This document shows, piece by piece, positions 36,046 to 42,258 of a stretch of DNA of 64,000 nucleotides. The notes under the pieces are model-generated. The model was given only the letters and a program-made list of their open reading frames with translations. It made no database searches and was not told where the DNA came from. Origin of the DNA: an uncultured Lachnospiraceae bacterium (GTDB lineage: Bacteria; Bacillota; Clostridia; Lachnospirales; Lachnospiraceae). How positions within the stretch are numbered: position 1 is the stretch's first letter; each line of letters begins with the position of its first letter. Location: contig CAJTKA010000014.1 of NCBI GenBank assembly GCA_910576815.1, positions 14,985 to 78,984 of the forward strand. Reading direction: 5' to 3'. The translations under genes were made by a program, and so were the position numbers.

Positions 36046-36801
36046 ATGGTGACAGTCACAGTCAAAACGGCGGAAGAAATAGAACGAATGCGGGAGGCGG
36101 GAAAACGTTTGGCCCGCGTGCACGAGAAGCTGAAAGAGAGCATCCGGCCCGGGGTTTCCACGAAGGAGATCGACAGGGTTTGTGAAGAACTGATCAGAAG
36201 CTGCGGCTGTACCCCGAATTTCCTGCACTATCAGGGCTATCCCGCCAGCGTATGCGTTTCGGTCAATGACGAGGTGGTGCACGGTATTCCCGGTGAGGAC
36301 CGCCTGCTGCAGGAGGGCGACATTGTAAGTCTTGACACAGGACTGATTTACAGAGGGTATCATGCTGACGCAGCCAGGACCTATGGCGTAGGACAGATCA
36401 GTGAAGACGCCCGAAAGCTGATCGACGTGACCAGGGAGAGTTTCTTTCAGGGCATTGAAGAAGCAGTAGCGGGAAGACACCTTTATGATATTTCGAATGC
36501 TGTTGCCGACTATGTGATTCCCTATGGCTATGGTATTGTGTATGAGCTGGTGGGACACGGCATCGGAAGAAACCTTCACGAGCCGCCGGAGATTCCCAAT
36601 TTTCCGCAGAGGAGAAGGGGCATGCGTTTAAAAGCAGGCATGACCTTGGCAATCGAGCCAATGATCAATATCGGCACCGGCGAGGTTGAGTGGTTGGATG
36701 ATGGTTGGACCGTGGTAACGGCGGATCACAGCCTCTCAGCTCATTATGAAAATACTGTGTTGGTCACGGACGGGCGGCCGGAGATCCTTACATTATTATA
36801 A
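36046..36801 (+). CDS. map: Methionine aminopeptidase, type I
   Basis: A 251-residue enzyme that removes the initiator methionine. The metal ligands are visible: D in SLDTGLIYRGYHADAART (two Asp), H in GHGIGRNLHEPP, E in LAIEPM and E in SAHYENTV. It follows adk by 60 bases, as is usual in this cluster. Confidence 0.97.
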   Translation: MVTVTVKTAEEIERMREAGKRLARVHEKLKESIRPGVSTKEIDRVCEELIRSCGCTPNFLHYQGYPASVCVSVNDEVVHGIPGEDRLLQEGDIVSLDTGLIYRGYHADAARTYGVGQISEDARKLIDVTRESFFQGIEEAVAGRHLYDISNAVADYVIPYGYGIVYELVGHGIGRNLHEPPEIPNFPQRRRGMRLKAGMTLAIEPMINIGTGEVEWLDDGWTVVTADHSLSAHYENTVLVTDGRPEILTLL

Positions 36802-36882
36802 GTAGAAACAGGGTATGATGGCAGCGTGAAATTTGATATTTTGTTCGCTGCCTCAGCATAAATGCTTCGGAGTAGAGGAAAA

Positions 36883-37158
36883 ATGCAAGAAAGTTTGGTA
36901 GGATTGCTCGCAACATCAAAGGCAGGGCATGACAAAGATGCCGTGTATGTCATCGTCAGAGAGGAAGGCGAGTATGTCTGCATTGCCAACGGCGCAGGCA
37001 GGACGGTGGAAAACCCGAAACGAAAGAACAGGAAGCATCTGCAGCTGATCAGGAAAAAGAGACTGTCGGAAACAAAAGACGGTTTTAACGATATAGAAAT
37101 CAAGAAAATCATTAAAGAGTATCAGAAGGAAAGAGAGGAAAGAAATGTCAAAGGCTGA
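36883..37158 (+). CDS. KOW-domain RNA-binding protein
   Basis: A 91-residue protein with an N-terminal KOW-like segment (GLLATSKAGHDKDAVYVIV) and a charged helical tail. Such proteins are commonly found between map and infA in Clostridia and are presumed to act with the ribosome; no precise role is known. The start at 36883 follows GGAG and AGAGG boxes; an earlier ATG at 36862 has none. It overlaps infA by 14 bases. Confidence 0.85.
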   Translation: MQESLVGLLATSKAGHDKDAVYVIVREEGEYVCIANGAGRTVENPKRKNRKHLQLIRKKRLSETKDGFNDIEIKKIIKEYQKEREERNVKG

Positions 37159-37363
37159 TGTTATTGAGATTGAAGGAACCGTAATTGAGAAGCTGCCAAA
37201 TACGATGTTTCAGGTAGAATTGGAGAACGGACATGTGGTGCTGGCGCATATCAGCGGTAAGCTGCGCCAGAATTTTATCCGAATTCTCCCCGGCGATAAG
37301 GTTACGTTAGAGCTCTCTCCCTATGATTTGTCCAAAGGCAGAATCATTTGGAGAGATAAATAA
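37145..37363 (+). CDS. infA: Translation initiation factor IF-1
   Basis: A 72-residue OB-fold factor that binds the A site during initiation. It starts MSKADVIEIEGTVIEKLPNT and contains ILPGDKVTLELSPYDLSKGRI, all typical. The start lies inside the KOW gene. A new promoter follows within ten bases of the stop. Confidence 0.98.
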   Translation: MSKADVIEIEGTVIEKLPNTMFQVELENGHVVLAHISGKLRQNFIRILPGDKVTLELSPYDLSKGRIIWRDK

Positions 37364-37372
37364 TAAAAAGTC

Positions 37373-37401
37373 TTGCCAATGGCAGGATTTGGTGTTATAA
37401 T
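37373..37401 (+). promoter_or_regulatory. Internal promoter before rpmJ
   Basis: TTGCCA at 37373-37378 and TATAAT at 37396-37401 have 17-base spacing. It sits in the short gap between infA and rpmJ and can drive the alpha part of the cluster (rpmJ to rplQ) separately. Confidence 0.7.
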
Positions 37402-37434
37402 GTAAAACGGTCTTTTTTGAAAGGAGGGTTTGAG

Positions 37435-37548
37435 ATGAAAGTCAGATCATCAGTAAAACCGATTTGCGAGAAGTGCAAGATCATCAAGCGTAAAGGAAAG
37501 ATCAGGGTTATTTGTGAGAATCCGAAACATAAGCAGGTACAGGGTTGA
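37435..37548 (+). CDS. rpmJ: 50S ribosomal protein L36
   Basis: A 37-residue protein starting MKVRSSVKPICEKCKIIKR and ending KHKQVQG. The zinc ribbon ligands C11, C14, C27 and H32 are all present, so this is the zinc-containing form. AAAGGAGGG lies upstream. It is the shortest gene of the cluster. Confidence 0.97.
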   Translation: MKVRSSVKPICEKCKIIKRKGKIRVICENPKHKQVQG

Positions 37549-37645
37549 TAGATAGAGAGCCCACTTTTTGATACCAACTGTGTTTGGAAAGATCGGATCC
37601 CTGATCCGGTTGGGCAAAGCATTTTGCCTCAATCAATTAGTGTCA

Positions 37646-37665
37646 CCGCGTGACTGTTCACGCGT
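37646..37665 (+). other. Hairpin between rpmJ and rpsM
   Basis: CGCGTGA and TCACGCG pair across a four-base loop within the 155-base spacer. No T-run follows. A weaker dyad (GGGCAAAGCATTTTGCCT) lies just upstream at about 37612-37629. Confidence 0.45.
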
Positions 37666-37703
37666 AACGCATGAAAATGCAAAAGAAATGGAGGAAATGG
37701 TAA

Positions 37704-38072
37704 ATGGCTCGTATTGCAGGTGTTGACTTACCCAGAGAAAAGCGCGTAGAGATTGGCTTGACCTATATCTACGGGATCGGCAGATCCAGCTCAAACAAGA
37801 TTCTTGAGGCGGCGAATGTAAATCCTGACACTCGTGTCAGAGAGCTGACCGATGATGAAGTGAAAAGACTGGCGGAAGTCATCGAGAAGGATTACATGGT
37901 GGAAGGCGATCTCAGGCGAGAAGTTGCATTGAACATCAAGCGTCTTCAGGAGATCGGCTGCTACAGAGGAATCCGTCACAGGAAGGGTCTTCCTGTTCGC
38001 GGTCAGAAGACAAAGACGAACGCCAGAACGAGAAAAGGTCCTAAGAGAACCGTGGCAAACAAGAAAAAGTAA
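37704..38072 (+). CDS. rpsM: 30S ribosomal protein S13
   Basis: A 122-residue S13 at the top of the 30S head, bridging to the 50S subunit. It starts MARIAGVDLPREKRVEIGLTYIYGIG and has the rRNA-binding GIRHRKGLPVRGQ tail. GGAGG precedes the ATG. Confidence 0.99.
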   Translation: MARIAGVDLPREKRVEIGLTYIYGIGRSSSNKILEAANVNPDTRVRELTDDEVKRLAEVIEKDYMVEGDLRREVALNIKRLQEIGCYRGIRHRKGLPVRGQKTKTNARTRKGPKRTVANKKK

Positions 38073-38118
38073 TCAGATAACAGGAAACGTAGAATTGGAG
38101 AAAGTAGGTTAGTTTATT

Positions 38119-38514
38119 ATGGCAAAGAAAGTTACCAAGAAAGTGACAAAGAAACGTGTCAAGAAAAACGTTGAACATGGACAGGCGCATATCCAGTCTT
38201 CCTTTAACAATACCATCGTGACCCTGACGGATAACGAAGGCAATGCATTAAGCTGGGCAAGTGCGGGCGGTCTTGGTTTTAGAGGTTCAAGGAAATCTAC
38301 TCCCTATGCAGCACAGATGGCCGCAGAGACGGCAACAAAGGCTGCTCTCATTCATGGCTTAAAGACTGTGGATGTTATGGTAAAAGGCCCCGGTTCGGGC
38401 CGTGAGGCTGCGATTCGTGCACTGCAGGCGTGCGGTCTGGAAGTGACCAGCATCCGCGACGTGACGCCCGTGCCGCACAATGGCTGCCGTCCGCCTAAGA
38501 GACGTAGAGTTTAA
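38119..38514 (+). CDS. rpsK: 30S ribosomal protein S11
   Basis: A 131-residue S11 on the platform of the 30S subunit. The block SFNNTIVTLTDNEGNALSWASAGG and the C-terminal PVPHNGCRPPKRRRV are intact. The spacing to rpsM is 46 bases. Confidence 0.99.
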   Translation: MAKKVTKKVTKKRVKKNVEHGQAHIQSSFNNTIVTLTDNEGNALSWASAGGLGFRGSRKSTPYAAQMAAETATKAALIHGLKTVDVMVKGPGSGREAAIRALQACGLEVTSIRDVTPVPHNGCRPPKRRRV

Positions 38515-38516
38515 CA

Positions 38517-38609
38517 AATCGAAAAGAAAATCTAATCACTCACGGCAGAGGCCGTTTCGCGAAGATTTTCTAAATTTCGATTGGGAGAATCGTAAAAGCG
38601 CGATTCTCC
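38517..38609 (+). repeat. Hairpin spacer between rpsK and rpsD
   Basis: Outer arms 38517-38524 and 38575-38582 pair perfectly (8 bp), inner arms 38525-38533 and 38563-38571 pair perfectly (AGAAAATCT with AGATTTTCT), and a third hairpin joins 38584-38592 with 38601-38609. The layout equals that of the rpsE-rpmD spacer although most bases differ. Confidence 0.75.
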
Positions 38610-38674
38610 GCATGAAGTATTTGGACGAAGGTGTTATATGATAACATTGTAAACAAAACAGAAAGGAGCCAATC

Positions 38675-39268
38675 ATGGCAGTAAACAGAGTTCCGGTATT
38701 AAAGAGATGCAGATCCTTAGATCTTGATCCCACTTTTTTGGGATATGATAAGAAATCCAACAGAACCTCCGCAAGAGCGGGGAAGAAGATCAGCGAGTAT
38801 GGTTTACAGCTGAGAGAAAAACAGAAAGCAAAATTTATCTATGGTGTGCTGGAGAAGCCTTTCAGAAATTATTATGAAAAGGCCGACAGAATGAAGGGTC
38901 AGACGGGTGAAAACCTGATGACGATGCTGGAGAGCAGACTGGACAGCGTAGTGTTCCGCATGGGGCTTGCGCGTACGAGACGCGAGGCAAGACAGGTAGT
39001 GGGTCACAAACACTTCCTGGTAAACGGCAAGCCGGTGCAGATTCCTTCTTATCTGGTGAAAGCAGGCGATGTGATCGAATTGAGAGAGAAGGCGAAATCC
39101 CTGCAGCGTTATAAGGATATCCTCGAGGTGACAGGCGGAAGACTTGTGCCTGAGTGGATTGAAATGGATCAGGAGGCAATGAAGGGAACCGTGAAGTATC
39201 TTCCCACCAGGGAGATGATCGATGTGCCTGTAAATGAGATGCTTATCGTCGAGTTGTACTCCAAGTAA
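38675..39268 (+). CDS. rpsD: 30S ribosomal protein S4
   Basis: A 197-residue S4, a primary 16S rRNA binder and translation-fidelity protein. The S4 domain RLDSVVFRMGLARTRREARQ is intact. In E. coli it represses the alpha operon; here it is preceded by a structured spacer, which could be involved. AAAGGAG precedes the ATG. Confidence 0.98.
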   Translation: MAVNRVPVLKRCRSLDLDPTFLGYDKKSNRTSARAGKKISEYGLQLREKQKAKFIYGVLEKPFRNYYEKADRMKGQTGENLMTMLESRLDSVVFRMGLARTRREARQVVGHKHFLVNGKPVQIPSYLVKAGDVIELREKAKSLQRYKDILEVTGGRLVPEWIEMDQEAMKGTVKYLPTREMIDVPVNEMLIVELYSK

Positions 39269-39286
39269 AAATAAGGGGGTGTCCGG

Positions 39287-40246
39287 GTGTTTGAATTTGA
39301 AAGGCCGAATATTGAAGTAGTAGAAATCTCCGAAGATAAAAAGTATGGCAGATTTGTGGTGGAACCGTTAGAGAGAGGTTACGGAATTACCCTCGGCAAT
39401 TCGCTTAGGAGGATCATGTTGTCCTCCTTGCCCGGCGTAGCGGTGAGCCAGGTCAAGATCGAGGGCGTTCTTCACGAGTTCAGTTCCGTTCCCGGGATCA
39501 AGGAGGACGTGACCGAAATCATTATGAACGTTAAGAGTCTTGCCATCAAGAACAACAGCGATTCCAATGAGGTAAAGACTGCCTACATCGAGTACGAAGG
39601 CGAGGGTGTCGTGCGGGCTTCCGATATTCAGGTAGATCAGGACATCGAGATCCTGAATCCCGATTTGGTGATTGCGACTCTGAGCGGTAAGGATACGAAG
39701 CTTTACATGGAACTGACCATCACGAGAGGCCGGGGCTATGTGGGTGCTGATAAAAATAAGACAGAGGATCTCCCGATCGGTGTAATCGCGGTTGATTCCA
39801 TCTACACGCCTGTGGAGAGAGTCAATGTGACCGTAGAGAATACTCGTGTGGGTCAGATCACGGATTTTGATAAGCTGACGCTTGATGTGTTTACGAACGG
39901 CACGCTGGTTCCTGACGAGGCGGTCAGCCTTGCTGCTAAGGTGCTGAGCGAGCATTTAAGTCTCTTTATCGATTTGTCTGAGAATGCCAAGACTGCAGAG
40001 GTCATGGTGGAGAAGGAGGACGACGAGAAGGAGAAGGTGCTGGAGATGAGCATCGATGAGCTCGAGCTCTCTGTTCGTTCCTATAACTGCTTAAAGAGAG
40101 CAGGCATCAATACGGTTGAGGAACTGACAAACAAGACTTCCGAGGACATGATGAAGGTCAGGAATCTGGGTCGTAAGTCCTTAGAGGAAGTGCTTGCTAA
40201 GTTGAAAGAATTGGGGTTACAGCTGAATCCCAGCGATGAGGCGTAA
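39287..40246 (+). CDS. rpoA: RNA polymerase subunit alpha
   Basis: A 319-residue alpha subunit that starts with GTG. The N-terminal domain dimerises and nucleates the polymerase (YGITLGNSLRRIMLSSLPG), and the C-terminal domain binds UP elements and activators (KRAGINTVEELTNKT then RNLGRKSLEEV). AAGGGGGTG precedes the start. Confidence 0.99.
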   Translation: MFEFERPNIEVVEISEDKKYGRFVVEPLERGYGITLGNSLRRIMLSSLPGVAVSQVKIEGVLHEFSSVPGIKEDVTEIIMNVKSLAIKNNSDSNEVKTAYIEYEGEGVVRASDIQVDQDIEILNPDLVIATLSGKDTKLYMELTITRGRGYVGADKNKTEDLPIGVIAVDSIYTPVERVNVTVENTRVGQITDFDKLTLDVFTNGTLVPDEAVSLAAKVLSEHLSLFIDLSENAKTAEVMVEKEDDEKEKVLEMSIDELELSVRSYNCLKRAGINTVEELTNKTSEDMMKVRNLGRKSLEEVLAKLKELGLQLNPSDEA

Positions 40247-40303
40247 CGCAGTACCAGATTTTATTTGAGGTAAGCCCGAAGTGCACTCAGAAAGGAGCCG
40301 ATC

Positions 40304-40909
40304 ATGGCAAAATACAGAAAGCTGGGCAGAAAATCTGACCAGAGAAAAGCATTACTCAGAAGTCAGGTTACCGCTCTTTTATATCATGGAAAGATCGTGA
40401 CCACGGAGGCGAGAGCAAAGGAAATCCGCAAATTTGTGGAGCCCCTGATTACACTTGCCGTGAAAGAAAAAGATAACTATGAGACCGTCAAGGTAACTGC
40501 GAAGGTTGCCCGCAAAGATAAGGACGGCAAGAGAGTAAAGCAGATCGTGGACAAGGATACAAAGGCAGTGCTCTCTGAGACACATCGTGATAAGGACGGT
40601 AAGATTCTGCGGATCGAGAACGGCGTGACCGTTACCGTATATGACGAGGTGGAGAAGGAGATCAAAAAGGATCTGCCCTCCAGACTTCATGCCAGAAGAC
40701 AGATGCTCAAGGTTCTCTATCCTGTCAAGGAAGTGCCTGATACACCTGCAGGCCGTAAGAAGAACACCAAGGAGGTCAATCTCGTAGATAAGTTGTTTGA
40801 CGAGTATGCTCCCAAGTATGCGAACCGCAACGGCGGGTACACCAGAATCATCAAGATCGGTCCCCGTAAGGGCGACGCAGCGATGGAGGTCGTTTTGGAG
40901 CTGGTATAA
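40304..40909 (+). CDS. rplQ: 50S ribosomal protein L17 with central insertion
   Basis: A 201-residue L17, longer than the common 110-130 residues. The N-terminus (KLGRKSDQRKALLRSQVTALL) and the C-terminus (RNGGYTRIIKIGPRKGDAAMEVVLEL) are normal. Residues about 65-145 form a charged insertion rich in Lys, Asp and Glu between the two halves. The insertion probably lies on the ribosome surface near the tunnel exit; its role is unknown. A strong terminator follows. Confidence 0.95.
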   Translation: MAKYRKLGRKSDQRKALLRSQVTALLYHGKIVTTEARAKEIRKFVEPLITLAVKEKDNYETVKVTAKVARKDKDGKRVKQIVDKDTKAVLSETHRDKDGKILRIENGVTVTVYDEVEKEIKKDLPSRLHARRQMLKVLYPVKEVPDTPAGRKKNTKEVNLVDKLFDEYAPKYANRNGGYTRIIKIGPRKGDAAMEVVLELV

Positions 40910-40925
40910 AATAAGAGAAAGTTAC

Positions 40926-40960
40926 GAAAATCGAGCGCGAAAGTGCTCGATTTTCTTTTG
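40926..40960 (+). terminator. Terminator of the ribosomal cluster
   Basis: An 11-bp perfect stem (40926-40936 with 40945-40955, GAAAATCGAGC) is followed by four T residues. It ends the transcript after rplQ. Confidence 0.85.
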
Positions 40961-41040
40961 CGCGCATAAGCAGAGTCAGAAGGCTGACGAAGCAGACATC
41001 ATGCTTGCATGAATGGATGTTTCGGGACTCATTTTTTAGG
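40957..41040. repeat. Relative of the nested repeat at 23.6 kb
   Basis: The first 19 bases are identical to 23605-23623, and the following 50 bases align with it imperfectly, keeping the ATCATGCT and GCATGA blocks at the same spacing. An imperfect stem joins GACATC at about 40994 and GATGT at about 41016. Both copies flank the ribosomal cluster, one at each end. Confidence 0.65.
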
Positions 41041-41055
41041 GTAAAATAAAAGACA

Positions 41056-41081
41056 CAACATTTTGTAATAAAATGTTGCAT
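41056..41081. repeat. Left inverted repeat of the recombinase segment
   Basis: This 26-bp sequence matches the reverse complement of 41792-41817 with one mismatch. Its core is CAACATTTT, GTAAT and AAAATGTTG, i.e. two 9-bp arms around a 5-bp spacer, the layout of a tyrosine-recombinase crossover site. Because the spacer is in opposite orientation at the other end, recombination would invert the segment. Confidence 0.75.
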
Positions 41082-41101
41082 CTCTTTTCGCTTCATTATA
41101 T

Positions 41102-41127
41102 ATATCGGTACATCTTCGGAATCCTTA
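41102..41127 (-). promoter_or_regulatory. Sigma-28-like motif inside the left end of the segment
   Basis: On the minus strand the bases read TAAG, 15 bases, then CCGATAT, against the sigma-D/sigma-28 consensus TAAA-N15-CCGATAT. In the present orientation it points away from the flagellar genes. After inversion it would point at the CsrA-like and flagellin genes. Confidence 0.45.
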
Positions 41128-41159
41128 ACCCTCTTTTTAAAAATTATGAAAAAAACTCA

Positions 41160-41738
41160 TTATAAGTTGATCTGCAGGTATACCTGATCGCGTTCTTCCT
41201 GTTCAATGCCAAGATATCGTTTGGTAATCTGGTAGGACGAGTGATTGTACAGATCCATCAGCATGGCCGGCGGCGTCCCATTCTTCCAGGCATAGTATCC
41301 GAATGTCTTGCGCAGGGAGTGACAGCTGATGTGCTCGGACAGTCCGCAGGCAGCAGCGGCACGGCGCACGATCCGATATGCCTGATGGCGGGAGAGTGGC
41401 TGAGTCTGTCTGCGCGGGCTGGGGAAAAGCCAGTTGTGTAAGACGGGCGTTTGAAGCGATTCCCGATAAGCCTCCAAAGCCTGACGCAGGGCGTTGTTGA
41501 TGGGGACGGTGCGGCTCTTTCCCGTCTTTTGTTCTTTGATATAAATGTGAGCGCAGAGGCTTCCGTCCGGATGACATACGTCCTGCCATTTCAGCAGCAG
41601 CATATCACTGATGCGGAATGCCGTGTTCAAGCCCATGACGATCATGGTATAGTTGCGGGGACTTGGCTGTCTTTCTCGGTAATAATCCCGAAATGTTTCT
41701 AATTTTTTTCTGTCTTTGATTGGATATGTGGTACTCAT
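41160..41738 (-). CDS. FimB-sized tyrosine recombinase
   Basis: A 192-residue recombinase consisting of the catalytic domain only, close in size to the FimB/FimE invertases. The catalytic set is complete: R42 (TAFRISD), a lysine at 71 or 74, H140 and R143 (HSLRKTFG), H166 (NHSS) and Y175 (KRYLG). GGAGGTAG precedes the start on the minus strand. The gene is enclosed by 26-bp inverted repeats. It is not next to any other mobile gene. It is predicted to invert the DNA in which it lies; target choice is inference. Confidence 0.85.
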   Translation of the reverse strand: MSTTYPIKDRKKLETFRDYYRERQPSPRNYTMIVMGLNTAFRISDMLLLKWQDVCHPDGSLCAHIYIKEQKTGKSRTVPINNALRQALEAYRESLQTPVLHNWLFPSPRRQTQPLSRHQAYRIVRRAAAACGLSEHISCHSLRKTFGYYAWKNGTPPAMLMDLYNHSSYQITKRYLGIEQEERDQVYLQINL

Positions 41739-41791
41739 AGCACTACCTCCTTTTTCCTGTGCCCCAATTTAGGGTTCCATAAGCGTCCGAC

Positions 41792-41817
41792 ATGCAACAT
41801 TTTATTACAAAAAGTTG
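41792..41817. repeat. Right inverted repeat of the recombinase segment
   Basis: The inverted partner of 41056-41081. With flanking bases (41792-41820) it forms a 12-5-12 dyad, arms ATGCAACATTTT and AAAAAGTTGCAT around ATTAC. It lies 55 bases before the CsrA-like gene. A weak sigma-28-like CCGACAT overlaps its outer edge at 41787-41793. Confidence 0.75.
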
Positions 41818-41872
41818 CATATGGAAACGCAAGGCGGCGCCCTCGTAAGAGGAGAAGGCAGGGAGGTCTGAT

Positions 41873-42145
41873 ATGCTTAGAATGACAGTCAACACAGAGG
41901 AATACATCCAGATCGGCGATGATATCAGAATCGTTTTTCTGGGCGGCAGCAGGAATCATACAAAGGTGATGCTGGATGTGCCGAAGGAGATCAACGTCGT
42001 AAGAAGCCGCGCACTGGAAAACCATGCGGCATCGGAGGCGGATCGTGAGCAGATCGCCCGTTACCACGCGGCGCCGGAACTGGAAGAGAAGTACCGAAAG
42101 AAAAAGGTCGTTGTAAACGAAGGCGCGAGAAAAGCAGCGCACTGA
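41873..42145 (+). CDS. CsrA-like translational regulator
   Basis: A 90-residue protein. Residues 1-50 resemble CsrA: MLRMTVNTEEYIQIGDDIRIVFLG, then a strand-rich part with VPKEINVVRSRA (the CsrA pattern is APKxxxVxR). The usual RKxGE near the start is replaced by NTEEY, and residues 55-90 form an unusual basic tail, so it is a divergent member. CsrA proteins bind GGA motifs in mRNA leaders and in Bacillus repress flagellin translation. GGGAGG precedes the ATG. It sits 113 bases before flagellin. No fliW gene is present in the window. Confidence 0.7.
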   Translation: MLRMTVNTEEYIQIGDDIRIVFLGGSRNHTKVMLDVPKEINVVRSRALENHAASEADREQIARYHAAPELEEKYRKKKVVVNEGARKAAH

Positions 42146-42211
42146 TATGGTAATAGCCCGAGGCTAACCTAGGGGCTTCGGGATATCACATACAGTAACT
42201 AAACACAACAA

Positions 42212-42251
42212 ACGGCGGTAAACGGATTTGCCGTCGGCAACCACAAGGAGG
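42212..42251 (+). promoter_or_regulatory. Flagellin leader with two CsrA-type ANGGA motifs
   Basis: ACGGC at 42212-42216 pairs with GCCGT at 42230-42234, and ACGGA at 42222-42226 lies in the loop. The second motif AAGGA at 42245-42249 is part of the ribosome site of flagellin. The two are 23 bases apart, like the paired sites in the Bacillus hag leader. Confidence 0.5.
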
Positions 42252-42258
42252 TAACATT

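Noticed and set aside
41818..41870. 16-codon frame ending just before the CsrA-like gene
   Set aside because: It has no ribosome site and is too short to judge; it may be chance.
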